Assembly (NCBI RefSeq): GCF_018967865.2
Contig: NZ_JAHLZY020000001.1
Coordinates: forward strand, 1,674,001 to 1,738,000
Reading direction: 5' to 3'
DNA length: 64,000 nt
Source of the DNA: Hymenobacter siberiensis
Lineage (GTDB): Bacteria > Bacteroidota > Bacteroidia > Cytophagales > Hymenobacteraceae
Part shown: in pieces, positions 24,745-34,300 of the stretch
Numbering within the stretch: position 1 is the first letter of the stretch
How the letters are laid out: each line of letters begins with the position of its first letter
Translations under genes and position numbers: made by a program
Notes under the pieces: model-generated
What the model saw: the letters and a program-made list of their open reading frames with translations, nothing else
Told to the model about the DNA's origin: nothing
Database searches by the model: none

Positions 24745-25734
24745 CTAATCAAGCAGGCTAGAGTAGGCATCATCGGAGGCTTTTTTAGTGGTGAGAATGT
24801 TCTGGGGAGCTTGCGGTTTTTCGTTGAGCACGGCGTTGAATTCGCCTTTCTGGTATTGGTCGAGCAGGCGCTGGCCCTTCTCGCTCATCACCCCGTTCTG
24901 GATGTCCATCTCCTTCACGAACTCCTGCGAGTAGCGCATGGCCTGCTTAATCTGGCCCAGCTGCTGGGCCATGTCTTCGGCCACGCGGTCCGTGGCCAGG
25001 TCGAAGAAGTACTTCTTGTCGGGGTCGCCGCGCAGGATGTTCATGGCCGCGCGCATGCCCGAGCTGGTGCGTTTCGCCAGCTGATATTCATCCTTCAAAA
25101 GGTTGACTTTGAACTTACTGCCATCAATCTGGCGCAGGGCGGCTTTCAGAATCTGGCGCATTACTACCGTCACGTTGGCCGTGGTGGTGGCCATGGGCTG
25201 CAGGCGCTGGTTATAGTCCTGCACCTGGGCGGCGCGCATGGCGTAGCTCTCGGCGGCGTCCTTTTCGCCCTGGCGGGTGGCCGAGTCGGCCAGCGCCAGG
25301 TACTCCTTTATCTGGGCGGCGTTGGCGGCCAGCTTGCGCTTCACCAGCTCGTGCGCCCCTTCGATGTTGGTGACTTCGGCGTCCATCTTGCGGGCTTCCT
25401 TCTCGGTGTTCGAGATGTAGTCCTCCATGATACCGATGGGGTTGGTGTTGACGAAGATGCCCGCCATCGAGCGCAGCACCCGCTGCCCGGCGTACCACAG
25501 TCCGGCGTGAATCCGCTTGTTGGTGGCCAGCAGAAACAGCACGAACAGCGTGCCCAGCCCGATGCCCAGCTTCACGGTGTCGAACACCATGTCGACGAGG
25601 AAGGGCAGGATGCTGCCCCAGAAATACACCGCCGTGCCTACCAGCCCGATAAGGACCACGCGGCCGGCTACTTTTTCCGGCTGCTGCCACTTGGGGAGGC
25701 CGGGGGCGGAATCGAAAGAAGGAAGTGCGTTCAT
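24745..25734 (-). CDS. Membrane-anchored coiled-coil protein, first gene of the transporter-like cluster
   Basis: This 329-residue protein starts at MNALPSFDSAPGLPKW; upstream frame extension has no similar codon pattern. Two membrane helices lie near the N terminus (VVLIGLVGTAVYFWG; LGIGLGTLFVLFLLA). A long helical coiled-coil region with charged heptads follows (about residues 100-300), loosely reminiscent of PspA-type proteins. The end is ILTTKKASDDAYSSLLD. No catalytic motif is seen. Its position before an OmpA-fused binding protein, a permease and an ATPase suggests a structural or regulatory partner. Confidence 0.75.
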   Translation of the reverse strand: MNALPSFDSAPGLPKWQQPEKVAGRVVLIGLVGTAVYFWGSILPFLVDMVFDTVKLGIGLGTLFVLFLLATNKRIHAGLWYAGQRVLRSMAGIFVNTNPIGIMEDYISNTEKEARKMDAEVTNIEGAHELVKRKLAANAAQIKEYLALADSATRQGEKDAAESYAMRAAQVQDYNQRLQPMATTTANVTVVMRQILKAALRQIDGSKFKVNLLKDEYQLAKRTSSGMRAAMNILRGDPDKKYFFDLATDRVAEDMAQQLGQIKQAMRYSQEFVKEMDIQNGVMSEKGQRLLDQYQKGEFNAVLNEKPQAPQNILTTKKASDDAYSSLLD

Positions 25735-25876
25735 GGCGTTGGTATTGGGGGGAGGGAGGTGGTGGCCGGTGCGGCCGTTAATTGGTTGCCTCCACCATAT
25801 GCCAATACCAATGCCGGATTGGTGATGCCTGGGTTCGAACCGAACTACCTGTTGATTACCAATTGAATAATAAAAA

Positions 25877-25907
25877 ATCCCCGCCGGGCACGGGGCCCAA
25901 CGGGGAT
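25877..25907 (-). terminator. Terminator downstream of pullulanase
   Basis: The stem ATCCCCG / CGGGGAT is followed on the minus strand by a run of six T (25872-25877). It lies 125 bp past the pullulanase stop. The remainder of 25735-26030 holds only this hairpin and a family C palindrome. Confidence 0.65.
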
Positions 25908-25951
25908 GAATTTTTCCAAAATGGAAAGCGAATTTTTTCAAATCAGCAAGG

Positions 25952-26034
25952 GTAGAGACGCATAATTGCGTCTCTTCGTCCGCATCGTCTGTACGATTAC
26001 CGTTCAACGACGAGACGCAATTATGCGTCTCTAC
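25952..26034. repeat. Family C palindromic element, 83 bp (GTAG...CTAC)
   Basis: GTAGAGACGCATAATTGCGT at the left is matched by ACGCAATTATGCGTCTCTAC at the right. Each arm is itself a hairpin (GAGACGC / GCGTCTC). Its size and its GTAG/CTAC ends match the REPIN plan. The terminal CTA is the stop codon (TAG) of the pullulanase gene. Confidence 0.88.
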
Positions 26035-28022
26035 CGCACCAGAATCAGGGCGGAGTTGCCGGGGACCTGCACGCCGCTGGTTACCTCCAGCACGTCGAGG
26101 CCTTCTTCCTGGATTTGGTTGCCGCGCAGCACTACTTTGTAGGTTTCGCGGGGCAGGGGCACGCTCCAGGCCCCCCGGTTGCCGTTGAAAATGACGGTGA
26201 TGGTGTTCCAGGCATCGCCGCCGGCGTGGTCCTTCAGCTGGTAGGCGATGATGCCGGGGGCCATGTTGGGCAGGAATTCGAGGTGCTGCTGAATGAGCTC
26301 GGTGGTGGGCAGGCGGAAGGCGGGGTGGTTGCGGCGCAGGGCCAGCAGCTTGCGGTAGAACTCGTACACGCCCACGTATTTGGCCTTGCGGCCCCAGTCA
26401 ATCTGGTTCACGCTGTCGGGCTGGTTGTAGGAGTTGGAGGAGCCGCCCTTGGTGCGCAGGAACTCATCGCCGACCGGCAAAAACGGTACGCCCTGCGAGG
26501 TGAACACGATGGTGTTGCTCAGTAAATCCATCTTGATGAGCGTGTCTTCCGAGGTGTTGGGGTTCGATACCTTGAGCTTGTCCCAGAGTACCCGGTCGTC
26601 GTGGCAGGCCACGTAGTTGATGGCCTGCGACGGTGCACCGGCCCACGGCGCTTTCGAGTAGTTAACCTTCGTATAATCGAGCTGCGGGTGCCGGGTAGCG
26701 GCCACGATGCCGAATTTCACGCTTTCCTCCAGGCCGGGTTGGCCGCTGGCGAAGCCGGGCTCGGTCTGGTGGGCGTAGTGGCCCTTCACGCCATCGCGCA
26801 GCTCGTCGCCGAAGGCGGCAATGCGGTCCAGCTTCATCATATTGCCCTTGAGGGCGCGTTTGGCGTCGGGCAGGGGTGAGGGGCCGGCGGTCCAGCCCTC
26901 GCCGTAGATGAAAATGCTGTGGTCCTGCTGGTCGAGGGCCACGCGCACGGCGCGCATGGTTTCAATGTCGAGCACGCCCATGAGGTCGAAACGGAAGCCG
27001 TCGACGTGGTACTGCTGCGCCCAATACGCCACCGATTCCACGATGAGCTTGCGGACCATGGGCCGCTCCGAGGCTACTTCGTTGCCGCAGGCGGTGGCGT
27101 TGCTCAGGCTCCCGTCGGGGTTGTGGCGGTAGTAGTAGCCGGGCACCAGCTGCTCGAAATTACTGCGGCGGGCATCGGCGGTGTGGTTGTACACCACATC
27201 GAGCACCACGCGCAGGCCGGCCCCGTGCAGGTTTTCCACCAGCTGCTTGAACTCGCGGATGCGGGCGGCCGGGTTGGTGGCATCGGTGGAGTAGGTGCCT
27301 TCGGGCACGGAGTAGTTCAGCGGGTCATAGCCCCAGTTGTAGCGGTTGGCGCTGGCGGGCGCGGCTTCGTCGATGCTGGCGAAATCGGTGGTGGGCAGCA
27401 GGTGGACGTGGGTCAGGCCCAATTCAACCAAATGGTCGAGACCGGTGCTCACGCCGTCCGGGCCCCGGGTGCCCACCTGCGCGGCCCCCAGAAACTTGCC
27501 CTTGTGCCGCACACCCGACTGCGGGTGCATGGTGAGGTCGCGTACGTGTACTTCGCCGATTACAATGTCGGTGGCTTGTTTCAGGGCGGGGCGCAGGTCG
27601 TCTTTCCAGCCCGGCGGCTCGGCGATGATGGGGTTGAACACGGCCCCGCGTTGGCCGTTCACGCCCACGGCGTGGGCGTAGGGGTCGGCTACTTCGGCCA
27701 GGGTTTTGCCGGCGATGGTGGCCTGTACTGTGTAGAAGCCGGTGGTGCCGGCGGGCAGGGTGTAGGTCCAGGTGCCGCCTTCGGCTTTGGCCATCACAAA
27801 GTCGGCACGGGCCGGGCCGCCGCTGCCGGCGGCGTAGAGGCGCATGTGCAGGGCCGAGGCGGTGGGGGCCCACACGCGCAGCGTGGCCTGGCCCCCGCGC
27901 CAGGTTAGCCCAAGGTCGGGGCCGAGGTAGGTGGGGTAAGTTGCATAGTCGGGAAGGGATGGTGCTGAGATTGCGGGAGCAGGGGAGAGCAGCACAAGCA
28001 GTAGTAGAAGCGGGCGAATCAT
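26031..28022 (-). CDS. pulA: Type I pullulanase (GH13_14), secreted
   Basis: This 663-residue protein has a signal peptide (MIRPLLLLLVLLSPAPAISA). It has an N-terminal CBM48-like domain (TWRGGQATLRVWAPTASALHMRLY). The type I pullulanase signature YNWGYDP is exact. GH13 catalytic motifs are VVLDVVYNHT, DGFRFDLMG (nucleophile Asp), IFIYGEGW (acid/base Glu) and YVACHDD. It debranches alpha-1,6 links of pullulan, glycogen or amylopectin. It is probably monocistronic, and its stop codon is provided by a family C palindrome. The length fits single-domain type I enzymes. Confidence 0.95.
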   Translation of the reverse strand: MIRPLLLLLVLLSPAPAISAPSLPDYATYPTYLGPDLGLTWRGGQATLRVWAPTASALHMRLYAAGSGGPARADFVMAKAEGGTWTYTLPAGTTGFYTVQATIAGKTLAEVADPYAHAVGVNGQRGAVFNPIIAEPPGWKDDLRPALKQATDIVIGEVHVRDLTMHPQSGVRHKGKFLGAAQVGTRGPDGVSTGLDHLVELGLTHVHLLPTTDFASIDEAAPASANRYNWGYDPLNYSVPEGTYSTDATNPAARIREFKQLVENLHGAGLRVVLDVVYNHTADARRSNFEQLVPGYYYRHNPDGSLSNATACGNEVASERPMVRKLIVESVAYWAQQYHVDGFRFDLMGVLDIETMRAVRVALDQQDHSIFIYGEGWTAGPSPLPDAKRALKGNMMKLDRIAAFGDELRDGVKGHYAHQTEPGFASGQPGLEESVKFGIVAATRHPQLDYTKVNYSKAPWAGAPSQAINYVACHDDRVLWDKLKVSNPNTSEDTLIKMDLLSNTIVFTSQGVPFLPVGDEFLRTKGGSSNSYNQPDSVNQIDWGRKAKYVGVYEFYRKLLALRRNHPAFRLPTTELIQQHLEFLPNMAPGIIAYQLKDHAGGDAWNTITVIFNGNRGAWSVPLPRETYKVVLRGNQIQEEGLDVLEVTSGVQVPGNSALILVR

Positions 28023-28065
28023 GGGGGCAAAGGTCGGGAGTCCGGCCGGAAGTGTAACCTCACCA

Positions 28066-28289
28066 AACTCCCCTCCTTACCAAGGAGGGGATGCTGACGC
28101 AAAGCGTCAGCTGGGGTGGTTGTGTGCGTTGAACGGTGACAGGGCGGTGCGGAACTGGTCCCGGGTGGTGTTGAACCGGTCCCGGGTGGTGTTGAACTGG
28201 TCTCGACCGTTCAATGCCCACAACGCCCACAACCATCCCCGTTTCAGCTTTGCTGAAACATCCCCTCCTTGGTAAGGAGGGGAGTGTCG
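28066..28289. repeat. Family F palindromic element with a 21-bp tandem repeat at its centre
   Basis: The arms AACTCCCCTCCTTACCAAGG and CCTTGGTAAGGAGGGGAGTG frame an inner pair GTCAGCTGGGGTGGTTG / CAACCATCCCC. Near 28150-28200 about three copies of a 21-bp unit (GAACTGGTCCCGGGTGGTG plus TT) occur in tandem. It lies upstream of both divergent genes, the pullulanase and the LytS-type kinase. Confidence 0.85.
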
Positions 28290-28391
28290 TCCTTCAAACC
28301 CCGCCCACCTGCCCGACGGTAAAACGCTGCCCGCCGTCGATGGAATTGCGGGTGCGGTCGGTTTGGCCCGGCTTTGGAATACGGGACCGGC

Positions 28392-28399
28392 TATGTTTG
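28392..28399 (+). promoter_or_regulatory. Possible -7 element for the LytS/LytTR operon
   Basis: TATGTTTG fits the Bacteroidota -7 consensus TAnnTTTG, but no TTG is found at the usual spacing. It would place transcription start near 28405, which favours the ATG at 28420 over the one at 28393 for the kinase. Confidence 0.4.
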
Positions 28400-28419
28400 T
28401 TCCGATTTCTCCCTCATCT

Positions 28420-29535
28420 ATGGCCGTCCTCACGCCCCGTCGCTACCTCACGCCGCTTATTCATGTACTGGTGTGGGGGCTGTTCGGGCTCACGTTTTTG
28501 CTGTTTCAGCCGCTCACCGGGCGGCTCACCATGCCGCCGCAGTTCTGGCTGAAGCAGGGGCTGATGTTTGCCGCGTGGGTGGCCACCTATTACCTCACGG
28601 CCAACGTTACGGTGCCGCGCCTGCTGCTGCATGGGCGCAACGGCTGGTTTATTCTGGCCCTGGTGGCCACTACGGCGGTGGTGCTCAGCTTCAGTAAGTT
28701 TCTGGAATCGGTGCTCGACCTGCCCGCCCTCATGGACAAAGCCTTTGAGGCGGCGGCCGGTCGGCCCCGGCTGAACCGAGGCAGCTTCCGCATCGACACC
28801 ATGGGCCTGCTCACCACCATGTTTGTGCTGGGCATCAGCACGAGCATTACGGTGGTGCAGAAGTGGCAGAACGATGCCCAGATTCGGCAGACGCTGGAGC
28901 AGCAGCGCGTGAGCTCGGAGCTGTCGGTGCTCAAGGCCCAGATTAACCCGCACTTCTTCTTCAATACCCTCAACAACATCTACGCCCTCACGCTGCTCGA
29001 CGGCGAGCAGGCCCGCGTGGCCATTCACCGGCTCTCGCGCATGATGCGCTACGTGCTGTACGACACCGCCGGTGGCCTCACGCTGCTCAGCCAGGAAATT
29101 GCCTTCGTGCAGGACTACATCACCCTCATGCAGCTGCGGCTCGATGAGCGCGTGACCGTCACCTTCGACCGCCCCGAGCCCGTGCGCGATGTGCTCGTGG
29201 CCCCCATGCTGCTGCTGCCCTTCCTCGAAAACGCCTTCAAGCACGGCGTGGCCGCCACCCAAAGCAGCCGCATCTTTATCGGCCTCACCCAGCCCTCGTC
29301 TGATGTGCTGGAGCTGGAAGTGCGCAACACCCTGCTCGCGCTGCCCAGCACCGACCTGGCCGGCAGCAACGGCATCGGCCTGGCCAACACCCGCCGCCGC
29401 CTCGACCTGCTGTACCCCGGCCGGTTCAACCTGCTGGTGGATGACCACACGCCCGCCAACGAATTCCGGGTGCACCTCACGTTGCATATTGGGGACAAGG
29501 AAAAGGGTATAGGGGATAAGGAATTGAGGGCGTAG
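28420..29535 (+). CDS. LytS-family sensor histidine kinase (His_kinase type)
   Basis: This 371-residue protein starts at MAVLTPRRYLTPLIHVLVWG; 28393 is an alternative. Four membrane helices are in the first 150 residues. The phospho-acceptor block LKAQINPHFFFNTLNNIYAL is the LytS-type H motif, and the ATPase part has PMLLLPFLENAFKHGV and NGIGLANTRRRLDLLYPG. It should phosphorylate the LytTR regulator encoded 73 bp downstream. The natural end should be near FRVHLTLHI; the final GDKEKGIGDKELRA is encoded by a repeat that forms the intergenic palindrome. Confidence 0.92.
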   Translation: MAVLTPRRYLTPLIHVLVWGLFGLTFLLFQPLTGRLTMPPQFWLKQGLMFAAWVATYYLTANVTVPRLLLHGRNGWFILALVATTAVVLSFSKFLESVLDLPALMDKAFEAAAGRPRLNRGSFRIDTMGLLTTMFVLGISTSITVVQKWQNDAQIRQTLEQQRVSSELSVLKAQINPHFFFNTLNNIYALTLLDGEQARVAIHRLSRMMRYVLYDTAGGLTLLSQEIAFVQDYITLMQLRLDERVTVTFDRPEPVRDVLVAPMLLLPFLENAFKHGVAATQSSRIFIGLTQPSSDVLELEVRNTLLALPSTDLAGSNGIGLANTRRRLDLLYPGRFNLLVDDHTPANEFRVHLTLHIGDKEKGIGDKELRA

Positions 29536-29608
29536 TCGCTCCTTTCGTTTCAGCTCCTTATCCTTAATTCCCACGTCCTTATTCCTTATCCCCTGTTCCT
29601 TATTCCTT
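29491..29608. repeat. AAGGAATAAGG-type inverted repeat between kinase and regulator
   Basis: GGATAAGGAATTGAGGG is roughly complementary to CCTTAATTCCC and CCTTATTCCTTATCCCC. The repeat overlaps the kinase 3' end and runs up to the ATG of the regulator. Confidence 0.65.
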
Positions 29609-30343
29609 ATGACGCCCCTCAAAACCATTGCCGTCGATGATGAGCCCCTGGCCCTGGGCCTGGTCGCGTCCTTCGTTCAAAAAACGCCATTTCTGGAGCT
29701 TGTGGGCAAATTTGGCAGCGCCGTGGAGGCCCTCAAGTACCTGCACGAGCACCCCGGCACCGTCGATTTGGCCTTCCTCGATATTCAGATGCAGGAGCTC
29801 AACGGCCTGGAGCTGGCCCGCGTGCTGGGCCCCACCGGCCCGCGGGTCATCTTCACCACCGCCTTCAGCCAGTACGCCCTCGAAGGCTACCGCGTCGATG
29901 CCCTCGACTACTTGGTGAAGCCCTTCAACTACGAGGAGTTTCTGCGCGCCGCCGGCAAGGCCCGCGCCTACGCCGAGCTCACCGCGCAACACGCCACGGC
30001 CCCCGCCACCAGCCCTGAGGAAGAAGAATACCTTTTCCTGAAAGCCGAGTACCAGCTGGTGCGCGTAGCCCTCAGCGACATTCTCTATATCGAAGGCCTG
30101 AAGGACTACGTCAAAGTCCACCTCAAAAGCACGCCCCGCGCCCTGCTCTCCCTCATGAGCCTCAAGGCGATGGAGGAAAAGCTGCCCGCTCGGCGTTTCA
30201 TGCGCATCCACCGCTCGTTCATCGTGGCGCTCGATAAGATTGAGGCCGTGCGCCGTCTCACCGTCCAGATTGGCGCCGTCACCATCCCCGTGGGCGACCA
30301 GTACAAAGAAGCCTTCCTGCAGTTCCTCAGCCGCTGGACCTGA
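29609..30343 (+). CDS. LytTR-family response regulator
   Basis: This 244-residue protein starts at MTPLKTIAVDDEPLALG. The receiver domain spans 1-120 with phosphorylated Asp in LAFLDIQMQELNGLEL and KPF in DYLVKPFNYEE. The LytTR DNA-binding domain spans about 140-240, including YLFLKAEYQLVRVALSDILYIEGLKDYVKVH and RFMRIHRSFIVALDKIEAV. It is a transcription factor paired with the LytS kinase. The target genes are not evident; the neighbouring pullulanase is divergent and could be one. Confidence 0.94.
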   Translation: MTPLKTIAVDDEPLALGLVASFVQKTPFLELVGKFGSAVEALKYLHEHPGTVDLAFLDIQMQELNGLELARVLGPTGPRVIFTTAFSQYALEGYRVDALDYLVKPFNYEEFLRAAGKARAYAELTAQHATAPATSPEEEEYLFLKAEYQLVRVALSDILYIEGLKDYVKVHLKSTPRALLSLMSLKAMEEKLPARRFMRIHRSFIVALDKIEAVRRLTVQIGAVTIPVGDQYKEAFLQFLSRWT

Positions 30344-30362
30344 GGGTAGCGCTTGAATAAAA

Positions 30363-30393
30363 CTGTCATCCTGAGCGCAGCGAAGGATGACAG
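30363..30393. repeat. Family E palindrome
   Basis: CTGTCATCCTGAGCGCAG and its partner GAAGGATGACAG form a hairpin just after the LytTR stop. It has the GAGCGCAG core shared with the other family E copies. Confidence 0.75.
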
Positions 30394-30482
30394 TTCGGAT
30401 TAGCTGCGATTTCTATTTGCTGTCCCACCACGCTTCCACCCTCTACCATTCCAATGCCCCACGCTTCCTGTCTTTCTGAGCT

Positions 30483-30954
30483 ATGAATCCATTCACCTTT
30501 TCCAGGCGCCCCACTCCCGGCATGGCCCCCCCATGAGTGGGAGGCGTCCCCGCCGCAGCTGGCCGTTTTGTGCCTTTCCGGCAGCCTGGGCGGGCTGGAG
30601 CTGAACAGCTTTAAATTTGGCTGAACCCAGGAGCGCGGCTGGCGTGTCACCTTCTTCGCGCCGCCCGCCACGCCACTGGCCATGTGGGCCGAAGACTAGT
30701 TTTTGCTCCTCGAAACCTTGGCCATGCGCCGGGCCCTGGCCATGCCCCTCCTGGCCTGGGCCCTCAAAGAGGAGCCCGAACGCCTGAATATCGATGTGTT
30801 GGTCGTTACCCAGAACAAGGACCTGCCCATGGCCACGCTGGTAAAAACCCTGCCCCGTCGCCGGCCGGTGCCGCGTTATGCCATAAGTCCTGTCATTCCT
30901 AAGCGGCCCGCCGTGCTGCGCGTGGCCACCCAATTACTTCCCGCTGACAGGAGC
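30483..30954 (+). pseudogene. Decayed family 4 glycosyltransferase gene
   Basis: A single frame from 30520 reads LAVLCLSGSLGGLELNSFKF, then after a TGA (30622-30624) TQERGWRVTFFAPPATPLA. After a TAG (30697-30699) it reads LETLAMRRALAMPLLAWALK and then LNIDVLVVTQNKDLPMATLV. This is the N-terminal pattern of GT4 enzymes (S-G-S-L-G-G-L-E-L-N, then QERG-x-V-T). The probable original ATG is 30483 (MNPFTFSRRPTPG), joined after a one-base error in a run of seven C near 30526. The rest of the enzyme is missing or unrecognisable. Confidence 0.75.
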
Positions 30955-31046
30955 GTCCAGCAAATGCCCCCGTCTTGGAATGGCAGGCACCATTACCAGC
31001 CACGGCCCGCCGTTGTGCCGGCGGGTGCAACCTCCGGCCACCTTGC

Positions 31047-31092
31047 TTAAATACACAAAGCCCTTGCGGACGCAAGGGCTTTGTGTATTTAA
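31047..31092. terminator. Bidirectional terminator with 22-bp arms
   Basis: TTAAATACACAAAGCCCTTG pairs with CAAGGGCTTTGTGTATTTAA across a 2-base loop. It isolates the pseudogene from the T9SS cargo gene. 31093-31352 is AT-rich and holds no gene; it probably carries the cargo gene promoter. Confidence 0.85.
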
Positions 31093-31352
31093 GGGGATAG
31101 GGGTGGGTGATAGTCCAATCCTACTGTTGATATGACAAGTTTGCTGTCAAGTATTTATTGCCAAAGGCCGGGAGTTTCCAGGATTGGCTCGGTAAATAAA
31201 AAAATCTAATTGCAAGTTGCTGAATATGTTAGGGATGGGGGATAAAGATTTGATAATAGAATAATGCTTTAAATCTAATTTTATTCAAATATATTTACAC
31301 CCAACGTGTCCACCGTATGATAATTTGGCAACACCCCTACACTCCGTTTTTT

Positions 31353-34300
31353 ATGAGAAAACCATTACCTCGTTTTTCCGCTGGTATCGGCCGCAGCTTC
31401 GCGCTGGCAGTGATGCTAATGTTACCGCTGCTTGGGTGGGGGCAGAGCGCCACCCTCGTTATCAGCCAAGCATATGGTGGAGGGGGAAACGCTGGCTCAA
31501 CCTACACGGTAAGCTTTGTTGAGCTTTTCAATCGAGGCACTGCAAGCGTTTCACTTAGCGGCTACTCAGTAAAATATTTCAGTTCAGCCGGGGTAGTAGG
31601 CGGCTCTGTTTCCATGTCATCCAGTGCATCCATTGCTCCTGGTAAATACTTTCTGGTATCCTTATCGACAACGGCGGGCAATCTGCCTACGCCGGACCAG
31701 TTAGCTGTAGTTAATATCTCTTCTACTGCTACCAAAGGACGATTTGACTTGTTGTCAGGCTCCACATTAATAGACCGGGTTGGGTATGGCGTATCTACGG
31801 CAACTGTAGGGACCGGATTTGAGGGAACAGGCTCAACTTCAGCCACCGGGAACATGACAGCAGCTGTACGGAAAAACAGTGGTTGCACAGATACAGATGA
31901 CAACAGCGCGGACTTTACGGTGGTTGCTCCCGTAGCACGTAACTCAAGTACTGCGGCTTTCAGTTGCGTAGCCGTGCCTACCATCACCACCGGCACCGCC
32001 ACGCCCAACCCGGCCACGCAGGGCGGTAGCGTAACGGTGACGTATACCACCACCGATACTTTCGGTACGGGTAATGTCTTCTCAGCCGAGCTTTCGACGG
32101 TCGGCGGCACATTCCCCGGCACGGCGCTCAGCACCACGGCCAGCACGGTGGGCTCGCTCACAGTCACCGTTCCGGGGGGTACTACTCCCGGCGCGGCCTA
32201 CACCATCCGGATAAATGCCAGCAACCCCTTCATAAATGGCTCACCATCTGGAGCGTTCGCCGTGACCACGGCTCCTTGTTTGGTGGATAACTTCGATGCT
32301 TTCCCCTTCGCGAAGTGGGCGGTGAACGGTGTAACGCAGAATGCCTTCAACCGCATTGGTTCTTCGGGCGGCTCGGCTGTGTTCAACGGTGCCGGTCATT
32401 CATTGATCAATGCCACCGCCCTCAGCTACCCCAGCAGCCTCGATTTCTTTGTAGCCCGCAGCAGCGGCAGCACGGCGGCCCGCTCGTTGCTGGTGCAGGT
32501 TTCGATTGACGGGGGAAGTAACTATACCACCCTGGTTGCCTATGCTATTACCGACCTGACGGCCACTTTTGCCAAGCACACCATCGACCTGTCGGCCTAC
32601 CAAACCCGTTCCAGTGTGCTGCTGCGCTTCCTGCGCGGTGCCGAAACAAGCACGGCTCAGCTCTACCTCGAAGACGTGGCCGTAACCTGTGGCCCGGCTC
32701 CTATGCTGGCCATCGAGCCCACCACGCCGCCCGCCCTGAGCACGGCCAACGTTGTGTTTTCGCAGGCCGATGTGGTGGCGAACGGCGGCAATGGTGCCCA
32801 GCAGCTGGTGGTTATTCATGCCACCTCGGTTGCGGCTGGGGCCCCGGTCGATGGCAATACCTACCCTGCCAGCACCACTTTCGGCAGCGGTGCCACCACC
32901 GGCCCCGGCAACTACGTCGTGTATGCCGGCCCTACCGGCACCGTTCCCAATACCTTCACGGTAACGGGCTTATCGGCCACCACCGGCTATACCCTGGAGG
33001 CCTACGCCTACAACGACAACGCCACGCCCGGTCTGGAAAACTACCTGACCACGGCTTCCAGTACGGCCAGCTTTACTACTACCGCGCCCATCGTATTCTA
33101 CGCCAAAGCCACCGGCGCCCTAAACTTGGCCAGCACCTTCGGGACCAGCAGCGACGGTTCGGGCAACTCGCTGGGCGACTTCACAACGGTTGGTACTGTC
33201 TACAACGTAGCGGGTAACAACCGCACCATCAGCGCCAACTGGACGGTGACGGGCGCGGGCTCGAAAGTAGTGCTAACGGCCAATGCCTCGCTGGTGATTC
33301 CCACGGGGCTTGTTTTCAGTGGCAAGCTCGACCAGTTGGCCAATAGCACGCTCGTCATTCAGCATACGGTGGCGGCCGCCTACAACTCCATTACCCAAGG
33401 CGTGCAGGATGCCAGCAGCACCATCGATTTCGCTCAGACCGGCACCTTCACCGTGCCCGCGTCCAGCACCTTTGCCTACCAGAACCTGAAGCTGACAAAC
33501 GGCACCAAGACCCTGACTAAAAATACCGGCACCTTCGCCGCGCCTATCACTAGCACCGTGGTGCCCGGCAACCTCACCCTGGACAACACAGTTTTGGGCG
33601 GTAATACTTCCTCGCCCTTCTCGTCCATCGACCTCACTGGCAACCTCACGCTGGTGAATGGTGCGACCTTCAACAACTCGTCCAGCGCCCGCATTACCCT
33701 TAACCTGTTTGCCGCTATCCCGCAGACCATTGCCGGCAACAGCAGCAATATTCTGCTGTCCGAGTTATTTGCCTACAAGCCCGGAGGCGGGGTCATTCTC
33801 TCCGACGCGGGAGGCCCCACAACCCTTGAGCTGGGCAATCTCGCCAGCGGTGGCTACTACCTCGAAACGGGTACTACCTTGGTATTGAATTCAAATACCC
33901 TGCGATTTTACGTTGGTGGCAAGGCCGTTATCTCTGCCGGTACTACCGCTAGTACCGGCCTGGGCACCGTCACCGCTTCACCAGCTTCTAGCATCAGTCT
34001 TGAAACGGGGAGCAGTTATTCCATTGGTACGCTGCGCCTGACCCCTGGTGCCACAACAGTAAATAACTTCCGCCTCCAGGCCTTCAGCGACCGCCTTACC
34101 GTGCCATCCGACCTCACCGTAAACGGGGTGCTAACCCTGGCTAATGGCGGCCTGCAAATTGGCGATGGTGCTACGCCAGCCACCCTTACCCTGAACGGTA
34201 CCATCGTCAATACCGGGTCTGGCAACATCGTAGGTTCGGCCACGACTAATCTGATTGTGGGTGGCACCGGCACACTGGGCACCCTGATTTTTGCAACCGG

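Noticed and set aside
25806..25860. Possible tRNA 3' end on the minus strand (GGTTCGAACC and a CCA-like end)
   Set aside because: The T-stem does not pair beyond two or three base pairs, and no anticodon or acceptor stem can be built. It could be a tRNA remnant, but the evidence is too weak.
28137..28210. Short tandem repeats considered as a CRISPR array
   Set aside because: The 21-bp units are directly adjacent without spacers, and no cas genes are in the window.
30703..31050. 115-residue plus-strand frame
   Set aside because: It is a piece of the decayed glycosyltransferase, downstream of two stop codons in the same frame; it has no start of its own that makes sense.
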